DNA from: Aristolochia californica
Taxonomy: Eukaryota; Streptophyta; Magnoliopsida; Piperales; Aristolochiaceae
Direction: 5' to 3'
NCBI GenBank assembly: GCA_029961685.1
Contig: JARWKL010000010.1
Location: 16,451,931 to 16,515,930, forward strand
Length of the DNA stretch: 64,000 bases
Shown here: piece by piece, positions 35,477 to 47,749 of the stretch
Numbering within the stretch: position 1 is the stretch's first letter
Layout of the letters: every line of letters starts with the position of its first letter
Position numbers and translations under genes: made by a program
The notes under the pieces: model-generated
Databases searched by the model: none
Seen by the model: the letters and a program-made list of their open reading frames with translations, nothing else
What the model was told of the DNA's origin: nothing

Positions 35477-38400
35477 GCATACATAAACTCTAAAATTTTC
35501 ATTTTGTTGTGATCTATTTGCAGTATATCTTTTTTCTTTACTAGAAAAATGGGACGGTGAAAACTCAAGTTATGATTTGAAAACACTTTGAACATTCAAA
35601 ATGGAAATGCACAAATGCTGAGAGAGATAATTCCAAAAAGTATCTGTGATTTTTAAGGATGTGCAAAAGGTGGGTTGTTTGGCACTGGTAATTATCGAAC
35701 CACATGTTAACTTGAGAATTTATTTTTTTCTACTCCTTGAAATTTTTGGATCATTAGGTCTTTTCCATCCTCAACATGCTTCTGGCACGCATATCCCCCA
35801 CAATCAAAACATGTTAGGATCAGTTAGAAGTCTCTTTCCTACAAAATTCCACCAAGCTATTAGGGGTTGTGCTAGTGGAATTTCCCAAACATGGATAACA
35901 AAACTTTGGAGTTCATTTTTAGAGCGTGAAATAATTTTCTTCACTTACATTTATTATAGTTTTCAAATTTTTTTGCTCACATAAACTATACAATTTTCAT
36001 TTAGTTGTGATCTATTTGCCTTATAACTTTTTTGTTTAGGACAAAAAATGGGAGAGTGAAAACTCAAGTTTGGATTTGAAATAAAATTGAACATAAAAAA
36101 TGGAAGCGAACAAATGCAGAGAAAGATAATTCCAAAAATTATCTGTGAATTTTAAGGATAGGCAAAAAGTGGGTTGTTTGGCTCTGGTAAATATCCAACC
36201 ACAAGTTATCTCGAGAATTTAATTTTTTCTACTCCTTGAAAATTTTGGATCATTAGGTCATTTGCATGTTCAACATGTTTCTTGTTTGCATATCCACCAC
36301 ATTTAAAACATGTTAGGATTAGTTAGGAGTCCCTTTCTTATAAAATTCCACCAAGCTATTAGGGGTTGTACTAGTGGAATTTCCCTAACATGGATAACAA
36401 AATTTGGAGTTCATTTTTAGTGCGAGAAATAATTTTCTTAACTTACATTTACTATAGTTTTAAATTTTTTTTACATACATAAACTCTAAAATTTTGATTT
36501 TGTTGTGATCTATTTTCGTTATATCTTTTTTGTTTACGAGAAAAATAGGAGAGTGAAAACTCAAGTTTGGATTTGAAAAAAAAACTAACATCCAAATTAG
36601 AGATGCACAAATGTTGAGAGAGATAATTCCAAAAAGTATGCTTGATGTTTAAGGATAGGCAAAAAGTGGGTTGTTTGGCTCTGGTAATTATCCAATCACA
36701 CGTTAACTTTAGAATTTAATTTTTTCTACACCTTGAAAATTTTGGATCACTAGGTCATTTGGATCCTCAACATGTTTCTTGCATGCATATCCACCACTTT
36801 TAAAACTTGTTAGGATCTGTTAGAAGTCTCTTTCCTATAAAATTCCACCAAGCTATTAGGGGTTGTGCTAGTGGAATTTCCCAAACATGGATAACAAAAC
36901 TTTGGAGTTCATTTTTAGTGCATGAAATAATTTTCTTCACTTACATTTATTATTGTTTTCAAATTTTTTTGCATACATAAACTCTAAAATTTTCATTTGG
37001 TTGTGATCTATTTGTTTTATATCTTTTTTTTTTACGAGAAAAAGGGAAGAGTGAAAACAAGTTTGGATTTGAAAAAAAATTGAACATCAAAAATGGAAAT
37101 GCACAAATGCTGAGAGAGATAATTCCTAAAATTATCTGTGATGTTTAAGGATAGGCAAAAAGTGGGTTCTTTGGCTCTAGTAAATATCCAACCACACGTT
37201 AACTTGAGAATTTAGTTTTTTATACTACATGAAATTTTTGGATCATTAGGTCAATTGAATCATCAACATGTTTCAGGCATGCATATCCACCACATTTAAA
37301 ATATGTTAGGATCAGTTAGAAGTCTATTTCCTATAAAATTCCATCGAACTATTAGGGTTGTATTAGTGGAATTTCCCGAACATGGGCAACAAAACTTTGG
37401 AGTTCATTTTTAGTGAGTGATATAATTTTCTTCACAAACATTTATTATAGTTTTCAAATTTTTTTGCATAAATAAACTCTAGAATTTTCATTTTGTTGTG
37501 ATCTATTTGCCTTATTACTTTTTTGTTTACGAGAAAAATGGGACAGTGAAAACTCAAGTTTGGATTTGAAAAAAAATTGAACATCCAAAATGGAAATGCA
37601 CAAATTTTGAGTGAGATAATTCCAAAAAGTATCTATGACTTTTAATGATAGGCAAAAAGTGGGTTGTTTAGCTCTGGTAAATATCCAACTACACAATAAC
37701 TTGAGAACTTATTTTTTCTACTCCATGAAATTTGTAGATCATTAGGTCATTTGCATCTTCAACATGTTTCTGGCATGCTTATCCACCACATTTAAAACTT
37801 GTTAGGATCAACTAGAAGTCTCTTTCCTATAAAATTCCACCAAACTATTAGGGGTTGTACTAGTGGATTTTCCCAAACATGGATAACAAAACTTTGGTGT
37901 TCATTTTTAGTGTGTGAAATAATTTTCTTCACGTACATTTATTATAGTTTTTCAAATTTTTTTGCATACATAAACTCTAAAATTTTCATTTTACTGTGAT
38001 CTGTTTGCCTTATTATCTTTTTTGTTTACGAGAAAAATTGGAGAGTGAAAACTCAAGTTTAGATTTGAAAAAAAATAGAACATCCAAAATGGAGATGCAC
38101 AAATGCCGAGAGAGATAATTCCAAAAAGTATCTGTGATTTTTAAGGATAGGCAAAATGTGGGTTGTTTGGCTCTTGAAAGTATCCAACCACACGTTAACT
38201 TGAGAATTTAATTTTTTCTCCTCCTTGATATTTTTAGATCAATAGGTCGTTTGCATCCTCAACATGTTTTTGGCATACATATCCTCATATTTAAAACATG
38301 TTAGGATTAGTTAGAAGTCTCTTTCCTATAAAATTCCACCAAGATATTAGGGGTTGTACTAAAGGAATTTCCCTAACATAGATAACAAAACTTTGAAGTT

Positions 38401-38868
38401 CATTTTTAGTGCTTAAAATAATTTTCTTCACTTACATTTATAATAGTTTTCAAATTTTTTTGCATACATAAACTCTAAAATTTTCATTTTGTTGCGATCT
38501 ATTTGCCTTATATGTTTTTTGTTTACGAGAAAAATTGGAGAGTGAAAACTCAAGTTTGGATTTGACAAAAATTTGAACATCCAAAATATATATGCACAAA
38601 TGTTGAGAGAGATAATTCCAAAAAGTATCTTTGATTTTTAAGGACAGGCAAAAAGTGGGTTGTTTGGCTCTGGTAATTATTCAACCACATGTTAACTTCA
38701 GAATTTAATTTTTTCTACTCCTTGAAATTTTTGGATCATTAGGCCACTTGCATCATCAACATGTTTCTGGCAAGCATAACCACCACATTTAAAACATTTT
38801 AGGATCAGTTAGAAGTCTCTTTCCTATAAAATCTATTAGGGGTTGTACTAGTGGAATTTCCTAAACAT

Positions 38869-40318
38869 GGATAACAAAACTTTGGAGTTCATTTTTAGTG
38901 CATGAAATAATTTTCTTCACTTACACTTATTACAGTTTCAATTTTTTTTGCATACATAAACTTTAAAATTTTCATTTCATTGTGATCTTATATCTTTTTT
39001 GTTGACGAGAAAAATGGGAGAGTGGAAACTCAAGTTTTGATCTGAAAAAAATATTTGAACATCCAAAAGGAAAATGCACAAATGCTGAGAGAGATAATTC
39101 CAAAAAGTATCTGTGATCTTTAAGGATAGGCAAAAAGTGGGTTGTTTGGCTCAGGTAAATATCCAACCACACTTAAACTTGAGAATTTAATTTTTTCTAC
39201 TGCTTGAATTTTTTGGATCATTAGGCCACTTGCATCCTCAACATGTTTCTGGCATGCATAACCACCACATTTAAAAAATGTTAGGATCAGTTAGAAGTTT
39301 CTTGCCAATAAAATCTATTAGGGGTTGTACTAGTGGAATTTTCCAAACATGGATAACATAACTTTGTAGTACATTTTTAGTGCATGAAATAATTTTCTTC
39401 ACTTACATTTATTATAGTTTTCAAAATTTTTTTCATAAATCAACTCTAAAATTTTCATTTTGTTGTGATCTTATATCTTTATTGTTCAGGAGAAAAATGG
39501 GAGAGCGAAAACTCAAATTTGGATCTGAAAATAAAATTTGAACGTCCATAATGGAAATGTACAAAAGCTGAGAGAGATAATTCCAAAAAGTATATGGGAT
39601 TTTTAAGGATAGGAAAAAAGTGGGTTGTTTGGCTCCGGTAAATATCCAACCACAAGTTAACTTGAGAATTTAATTTTTTCTACTCCATGAATTTTTTGGA
39701 TCATTAGGCCAGTTGCTACCTCAAAATGTTTCTGGCATGCATATCCACAACATTTAAAACATGTTACGATCAGTTAGAAGTCTCTTTCCTATGAAATCTA
39801 TTAGGGGTTGTACTAGTGGAATTTCAAAAACAATGATAACAAAACTTTGGAGGTCATTTTTAGTGCGTGAAATAATTTTCCTCACTTACATTTATTATAG
39901 ATTTCAAAATTTTTGGCATACATAAACTCTGAAATTTTCATTCTGTTGTGATCTTAAATCTTTTTTGTTTACGAGAAAAATAGGAGAGTTAAAACTCAAG
40001 TTTGGATATGAAAAAAAAAATATTTGAACATCCAAAAAGGAAATGCACAAATGTTGAGAGAGATAAGTCCAAAACTATTTGTAATTTTTAAGGATAGGAA
40101 AAAAGTGGGTTGTTTGGCTCCGGTAAATATCCAACCACACGTTAACTTGAGCATTTAATTTTTTCAACTCATTGAAATTTTTGGTTCATTAGGCCACTTG
40201 CATCCTCAACATGTTTCTGGCATGCATATCCACCACATTTATAACATGTTAGGACCAGTTAGAAGTCTCTTTCCTATAAAATCTATTAGGGTTTGTACTA
40301 GTGGAATTTCCCAAACAT
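38869..40318 (+). repeat. Right-subfamily monomers before the higher-order array
   Basis: Three monomers (38869, 39351, 39834) have the right-block deletions and the GGCCACTTGC and TCTGAAA variants but do not fit clearly into the A-H types that follow. They may represent the more basal, unordered edge of the right subfamily. Confidence 0.55.
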
Positions 40319-43205
40319 GGATAACAAAACTTTGGAGTTCAATTTTAGTGCGTAAAATAATTTTCTTCACTTACATTTATTATAGTTTTCAATTTTTTTG
40401 CATACATAAACTCTTAAATTTTCATTTTGTTGTGATCATTTTTTTTTTGTTTATGGGAAAAATGGGAGAGTGAAAACTCAAGTTTGGATGTGAAAAAAAA
40501 ATTTGAACTTCCAAAATGGAAATGCAACAATGCGAGAGAGATAATTTCGAAAAGTATCTGTGATTTTTAAGGATAGGCAAAAAGTGGGTTGTTAGGCTCC
40601 AGAAAATATTCAACCACACGTTAAGTTGAGAATTTAATTTTTTCTACTCCTCGAAATTTTTCGATCGTTAGGCCACTTACATCCTCAACATGTTTCTGGC
40701 ATGCATATCCACCACATTTAAAACATGTTAGGATCAGTTAGAAGTCTCTTTCCTATAAAATCTATTAAGGGTTGTACTAGTGGAACTTCCTAAACTTGGA
40801 TAACAAAACTTTGGAGTTCAATTTTAGAGCGTGAAATAATTTTCTTCACTTACATTTATTATAGTTTTCAATTTTTTTGCATACATAAACTCTAAAATTT
40901 TTATTTTGTTGTGATCTTATATTTTTTTGTTTACGAGAACAATGGGAGAGTGCAAACTCAAGTTTGGATCTGAAAAAAAATTTGAACAACCAAAATTGAA
41001 ATGCACAAATGTTGAGAGAGATAATTCCAAAAAGTATCAGTGATTTTTATGGATAGGTAAAAAGTAGGTTGTTTTGCTCTGTTAAATATCCAACCACATG
41101 TTAATTTGAGAATTTAATTTTTTCTACTTGAAATTTTTGGATCATTAAGCCACTTGCATCCTCAACATGTTTCTTGCATGCATATCCACCACATTTAAAA
41201 CATGTTAGGATCAGTTAGAAGTCTCTTTCCTATAAAATCGATTAGGGCTTGTACTAGTGGAACTTCCCAAACTTAGATAACAAAACTTTGGAGTTTATTT
41301 TTAGTGCACGAAATAATTTTCCTCACGTACATTTATTATTTTTTTCAAATATTTTTGCATACATAAACTCTAAAATTTTCATTTTGTTGTGATCATCTTT
41401 TTTGTTTACGAGAACAATGGGAGAGTGCGAACTCAAGTTTGGATCTGAAGAAAAGGTTGAACAACCAAAATGGAAATCCACAAATGCTATGAGAGATAAT
41501 TCCAAAAAGTATCAGTGATTTTTAAGGATAGGTAAAAAGTGGATTGTTTAGCTCCGTTAAATATCCAACCACATGTTAATTTGAGAATTTAATTTTTTCT
41601 ACTCCTTGAAATTTTTGGATCATTAGGTGACTTGCATCCTCAACATGTTCCTGGTATGCATAATCACCACATTTAAAACATGTTAGGATATGTTAGAAGT
41701 CTCTTTCCTATAAAATCTATTAGGGGTTTTACTAGTGGAATTTCCCAAACATGGATAACATAACTTTGGAGCTCATTTTTAGAGCTCGAAACAACTTTCT
41801 TCACTTTCATTTATTATAGTTTTCAAATTTTTTTGCATAAATAAATTCTAAAATTTTCATTTTGTTGTGATCTTATATCTTTTTTGTTTACGAGAAAAAT
41901 GGGAGAGTGAAAACTCATGTTCGGATCTGAAAAAAAAATTTGAACATCCAAAATGGAAATGCGACAATGGTGAGAGAGATTTTTCCAAAGAGTATCTGTG
42001 ATTTTTAAGGATAGGCAAAAAGTGGGTTGTTTGGCTCCTGTAAATATCCAACCACATGTTAACTTGAGAATTTAATTTTTTCTACTCCTTGAAATATTTG
42101 GATCATTAGGCCACTTGCATCCTCAACATGTTTCTGGCATGCCTATCCACCACATTTAAAACATGTTAGGATCAGTTAGAAGTCTCTTTCCTATAAAATC
42201 TATTAGGGGTTGTACTAGTGGAATTTCCCAAACTTGGCTAAAGAAACTTTGGAGTTCATTTTTATTGTGTGAAATAATTTTCTTCACTTACATTTATTGT
42301 AGGTTTCAAATTTTTTTGCGTACATAAACTAAAAAATTTTTTTTTGTTGAGATCTACTATTTTTTTTACGAGAAAAATGGGAGAGTGGAAACTCAACTTT
42401 GGAACTGAAAAAAAAATTTGAACATCCAAAATGGAAAAGCACAAATGCTGAGAGAGACAATTCCAAAAAGTATCTGTAATTTTTAAGGATAGGTAAAAAG
42501 TGGGTGGTTTGGCTCCATTAAATATCCAACCACACGTTAACTTGAGAATGTAATTTGTTCTACTCCATGAAATTTTGGGATCATTATTCCACTTGCATCC
42601 TCAATATGTTTCTGGCATGCATATCCAACACATTGAAAACATGTTAGGATCAATTAGAAATCTCTTTCCTATAAAATTCCACCATGCTATTAGTGGTTGT
42701 ACTAGCGGAATTTCCCTAACATGGATAACAAAACTTTGGAGTTCAATTTTAGTGCGTGAAATAATTTCTTCACTTACATTTATTATAGTTTTAAATTTTT
42801 TTTGCATAGATAAACACTTAAATTTTAGTTTTGTTGAGATCTTTTTTTTTTTTTTGTTTGCGAGAAAAATGGGAGAGTGAAAACTCAAGTTTGGATGTGG
42901 AAAAAAAATTTGAACTTCCAAAATGGAAATGCAACAATGCTGAGGGAGATAATTTCAAATAGTATCTGTGATTTTTAAGGATAGGCAAAAAGTGGGTTGT
43001 TTGGCTCCGTTAAATATCCAACCCCATGTTAATTTGAGAATTTAATTTTTTCTACTCCTTGAAATTTTTGGATCATTAGGCCACTTGCATCCTCAACATG
43101 TTTCTGGCATGCATATCCACCACATTTAAAACATGTTAGGATCAGTTAGAAGTCTCTTTCCTATAAAATCTATTAGGGGTTTTACTAGTGGAATTTCCCA
43201 AACAT
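40319..43205 (+). repeat. Higher-order array, irregular first part (H-A-B-C-F-H)
   Basis: Monomer types by private variants: H at 40319 (GTTTGGATGTG, GAACTTCC, GCAACAATG), A at 40798 and B at 41275 (AGAACAATGGGAGAGTGC, GAACAACC), C at 41753 (GAGATTTTTCC, AAAGAGTATC), F at 42236 (TTTGGAACTG, followed by GATCATTATTCC), H at 42723. Types D, E and G are missing between C and the second H, as expected from deletions of whole monomers out of an ordered array. Confidence 0.65.
43095..43137. repeat. Example of the conserved dyad in the monomer
   Basis: AACATGTTT (43095-43103) and AAACATGTT (43129-43137) are exact reverse complements, 25 bp apart, with a GCATGC palindrome (43107-43112) between. The same arrangement is present in most of the ~125 monomers in both blocks, about 370-415 bp after the landmark. 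Each arm contains the self-complementary ACATGT, so arms are both inverted and direct repeats of one another. Confidence 0.8.
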
Positions 43206-46200
43206 GGATAACAAAACTTTGGAGTTCATTTTTAGCGCTCGAAACAACTTTCTTCACTTACAATTATTATTGTTTTCAATTCTTTTTGCATAAATAAATT
43301 CTAAAATTTTCTTTTTGTTGTGATCTTATATCTTTTTTGTTTACGAGAAAAATGGGAGAGTGAAAACTCATGTTCAGATCTGAAAAAAAAATTGAACATC
43401 CAAAATGAAAATGCGACAATGCTAATAGAGATTTTTCCAAAGAGTATCTGTGATTTTTAAGGATTGGCAAAAAGTGGGTTGTTTGCCTCCTGTAAATATC
43501 CAACCACAAGTTAACTTGAGAATTTAATTTTTTCTACTCCTTGAAATATTTGGATCATTAGGCCACTTGCATCCTCAACATGTTTCTGGCATGGCTATCC
43601 ACCTCATTTAAAACTTGTTAGGATCAGTTAGAAGTCTCTTTCCTATAAAATCTATTAGGGGTCTTACTAGTGGAATTTCCCAAACATGGCTATCAAAACT
43701 TTAGAGTTCATTTTTAATGCGTGAAATAATTTTCTTCACTTACATTTATTATAGTTTTAAAATTTTTTTGCATACATAAACTCTAAAATTTTCATTTTGT
43801 TGTGATCTTATATCTTTTTTTTCAAGAAAAATGGGAGAGTGGAAACTCAAGTTTGCATCTGAAAAAAAAATTTGAACATCCAAAATGGAAATGCACAAAT
43901 GCTGAGAGAGATAATTCCAAAAAGTATCTGTGATTTTTAAGGATAGGTGAAAAGTGGGTTGTTTGGCTCCATTAAATATCCACCCACACGTTAACTTGAG
44001 AATTTAATTTTTTCTCCTCCTTGAAATTTTTGGATCATTAGGCCACTTGCATCCTCAACATGTTTCTGGCATGCATATCCACCACTTTTAAAACATGTTA
44101 GGATCAGTTAGAAGTCTCTTTCTTTTAAAATTCCACCATGATATTAGGGGATGTACTAGTGGAATTTTCCAAACATTGATAACAAAACTGTGGAGTTCAT
44201 TTTTAGTGCGTGAAACAATTTTCTTCACTTACATTTATTATAGTTTTCAATATTTTTTGCATACATAAACTCTAAAATTTTCATTTTGTTGTGATATTAT
44301 ATCTTTTTTGATTATGAGAAAAATGGGAGAGTGAAAACTCATGTTCGGATATGAAAAAAAAAATTTGAACATCCAAAATGGAAATGCGGCAGTGTTGTGA
44401 GAGATAATTCCAAAAAGTATCTGTGATTTTTAAGGATAGGCAAAAACTGGGTAGTTTGGCTCTGGTAATTATCCAACCACACATTAACTTGAGAATTTAA
44501 TTTTTTCTACTCCTTGAAATTTTTGGATCATTAGGCCACTTGCATCCTCAACATGTTTTTGGCATGCATATCCACCACATTTAAAACATGTTAGGATCAG
44601 TTAGAAGTGTCTTTCTTATAAAATCTATTAGCGGTTGTACTAGTGGAATTTCCCAAACTTGGCTAACAAAAGTTTGGAGTTCATTTTTATTGCATGAAAT
44701 AATTTTCTTCACTTACATTTATTACAGGTTTCAAATTTTTTTGCACACTTAAATTCTAAATTTTTTTTGTTGTTGAGATCTATTATTTTTTTTTTTTTAC
44801 GAAGAAAATGGGTGAGTGGAAACTCATGTTTGGAACTGAAAAAAAAGTTTGAACATCCAAAATGGAAATGCACAAATGCTGAGAGAGATAATTCCAAAAA
44901 GTATCTATGATTTTTAATGATAGGTAAAAAGTAGGTTGTTTGGCTCCGTTAAATATGCAACCACACGTTAACTTGAGAATGTAATTTGTTCTACTTCATG
45001 AAATTTTGGGATCATTATTCCACTAGCATCCTCAACATGTTTCTGGCATGCATATCCACCACATTTAAAACATGTTAGGATTAATTACAAGTCTCTTTCC
45101 TATAAAATTCCACCATGCTATTAGGGGTTGTAGTAGTGGAATTACCCTAACATGGATAAAAAAACTTTGGAGTTAATTTTTAGTGCGAGTAATAATTTTC
45201 TTCACTTACATTTATTTAAGTTTCAAATTCTTTTGCATACATAAACTCTAAAATTTTCATTTTGTTGTGATCTGATATCTTTTTTGTTTACGAGAAAAAT
45301 GGGAGAGTGAAAACACAAGTTTGGATCTGAAAAAAAAATTGAACATCCATAATGGAAATGCACAAATGATGAGAGAGATAATTCCAAAAAGTTTCTGTGA
45401 TTTTTAAGGATAGGAAAAAAGTTGGTTTTTTGGCATCGGTAAATATCCAACCACACGTAAACTTGAGAATTTAATTTTTTCTACTCCTTTTGGATCATTA
45501 GGCCACTTGCATCCTCAACAAGTTTCTGGCATGCCTAACCACCACATTTAAAACATGTTAGGACCAGTTAGAAGTCTCTATCCTATAAAATCTATTAGGG
45601 TTTGTACTAGTGGAATTTCCCAAACATGAATAACAAAACTTTGGAGTTCAATTTTAGTGCGTGAAATAATTTGCTTCCGTTACATTTATTATAGTTTTCA
45701 ATTTTTTTTGCATAGATAAACTCTTAAATTTTCATTTTGTTGAGATTTAATTTTTTTTACGAGAAAAATGGGAGTGAAAACTCAAGTTTGGATGTGAAAA
45801 AAAAATTTGAACTTCCAAAATGGAAATGCAACAATGCTGAGAGAGATAATTTTAAAAAGTATCTGTGATTTTTAAGGATAGGCAAAAAGTTGGTTGTTTG
45901 GCTCCGGTAAATATTCAACCAAACGTTAACTTGAGAATTTAATTTTTTTCTTCTCCTTGAAATTTTTGGATCGTGAGGCCACTTGCATCCTCAATATGTT
46001 TCTGGCATGCATATCCACCACATTTAAAACATGTTAGGATCAGTTAGAGGTCTCTTTCCTATAAAATCTATTAAGGATTGTACTAGTGGAACTTCCAAAA
46101 CTTGGATAACAAAACTTTGGAGTTCAATTTTACAGCGTGAAATAATTTTCTTCACTTACATTTATTATAGTTTTCAATTTTTTTGCATACATAAACTCTA

Positions 46201-47067
46201 AAATTTTCATTTTGTTGTGATCTTATATCTTTTTTGTTTACAAGAACAATGGGAGAGTACAAACTCAAGTTTGGATATGAAAAAGAATTTGAACAACCAA
46301 AATGAAAATGCACAAATGTTGAGAGAGATAATTCCAAAAAATATCAGTGATTTTTTTGGATAGGTAAAAAGTGGTTCGTTTTGCTCCATTAAATATCCAA
46401 CCACATATTAATTTGAGAATTTAATTTTTTCTACTCCTTGAAATTTTCTGATCATTAGGCCACTTGCATCCTCAACATGTTTCTTGCAGGCATGTCCTCC
46501 ACATTTAAAACATGTTAGGATCAGTTAGAAGTCTCTTTCCTATAAAATCAATTAGGGGTTGTACTAGTGGAATTTTCCAAACTTGGATAACAAAACTTTG
46601 GAGATCATTTTTAGTGCGTGAATTAATTTTCTTCACTTACATTTATAATAGTTTTCAAATTTTTTTACATACATAAACTCTTAAATTTTCTTTTTGTTTT
46701 GATATTATATCTTTTTTGTCTACAAGAACAATGGGAGAGTGGAAAGTCAAGTTTGGATCTGAAAAAATGGTTGAACAACCAAAATGGAAATGCAAAAAAG
46801 CTGAGAGAGATAATTCCAAAAAGTATCAGTGATTTTTAAGGATTGGTAAAAAATGGGTCGTTTTGCTCCGGTAAATATCCAACGACTTGTTTATTTGAGA
46901 ATTTAATTTTTTCTACTCCTTGAAATTTTTTGATCATTAGGCCACTTACATCCTCAACATGTTTCTGGCATGCATAACCACCACATTTAAAACATGTTAG
47001 GATCAGTTAGAAGTCTCTTTTTCTATAAAATCTATTAGGGGTTGTACTAGTGGAATTTCCCAAACTT
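43206..47067 (+). repeat. Complete eight-monomer higher-order unit, copy 1 (C-D-E-F-G-H-A-B)
   Basis: Length is 3862 bp. Order and starts: C 43206, D 43688 (GTTTGCATCTG at 43851), E 44177 (GCGGCAGTG, with TTCCACCATG before the landmark), F 44661 (GTTTGGAACTG), G 45154 (GCGAGTAATAATTTTC and CATTTATTTAAGTTTC), H 45628 (GTTTGGATGTG, GCAACAATG), A 46104 and B 46585 (GAACAACC). Each type is closer to its namesake one period away than to its neighbours, which is the definition of a higher-order repeat. Confidence 0.8.
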
Positions 47068-47749
47068 GGATAACAAAACTTTGAAGTTCATTTTTAGTGC
47101 ATGAAATAATTTTCTTCACTTACATTTATTATAGTTTTCAAATTTTTTTGCATACATAAACTCTAAATTTTCATTTTGTTGTGATCTTATATCTTTTTTG
47201 TTTACGAGAAAAATTAGAGAGTGAAAACTCATGTTCGGATCTGAAAAAATAATTTGAACATCCAAAATGGAAATGCGACAATGCTGAGAGAGATTTTTCC
47301 AAAGAGTATCTGTGATTTTTAAGGATAGGCAAAAAGTGGGTTGTTTGGCTCCGGTAAATTTCCAACCACACGTTAACTTGAGAATTTAATTATTTCTACT
47401 CCTTGAAATTTTTGGATCAATAGGCCACTTGCATCCTCAACATGTTTCTGGCAAGCCTATCCACCACAATTAAAACTTGTTAGGATCAGTTAGAAGTCTC
47501 TTTCCTATAAAATCTATTAGGCGTAGTACTAGTGGAATTTCCAAAACATGGCTAACAAAACTTTGGAGTTAATTTTTAATGCATGAAATAATTTTCTTCA
47601 CATACATTTATTATAGTTTTAAAATTTTTTTGCATATATAAACTCTAAAATTTTCATTTTGTTGTGATCTTATATACTTTTTTTACTAGAAAAATGGGAG
47701 AGTGGAAACTCAAGTTTGCATCTGAAAAAAAAAATTTGAACATCCAAAA

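Larger units (their letters stand above)
2511..38700 (+). repeat. Satellite array, left subfamily, ~495-bp monomers
   Basis: The unit repeats head to tail, all in one orientation. Phased on GGATAACAAAACTTTGGAG, monomers start at 2954, 3451, 3863, 4359, 5000, 5497, 5991, 6489, 6982, 7479, 7973, 8463, 8956, 9458, 9955, 10302, 10800, 11299, 11734, 12232, 12729, 13228, 13725, 14219, 14716, about 15180, 15661, 16157, 16656, 17146, 17644, 18095, 18589, 19086, 19583, 20080, 20574, 21072, 21560, 22059, 22557, 23055, 23543, 24040, 24540, 25035, 25487, 25985, 26479, 26975, 27470, 27966, 28463, 28957, 29450, 29945, 30444, 30943, 31442, 31938, 32436, 32926, 33426, 33927, 34425, 34921, 35417, 35893, 36392, 36889, 37384, 37881 and 38380. 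A partial monomer covers 2511-2953. Typical length is 493-499 bp; shorter or longer steps have local deletions or the insertion listed separately. Diagnostic words are TGATCTATTTGCCTTATATC, GGCTCTGGTAAATATCC, AGGTCATTTGCATC and AAAATTCCACCAAGCTATTA. Short open frames here, mainly on the minus strand, are repeat echoes: they shift frame and length between copies. Confidence 0.97.
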
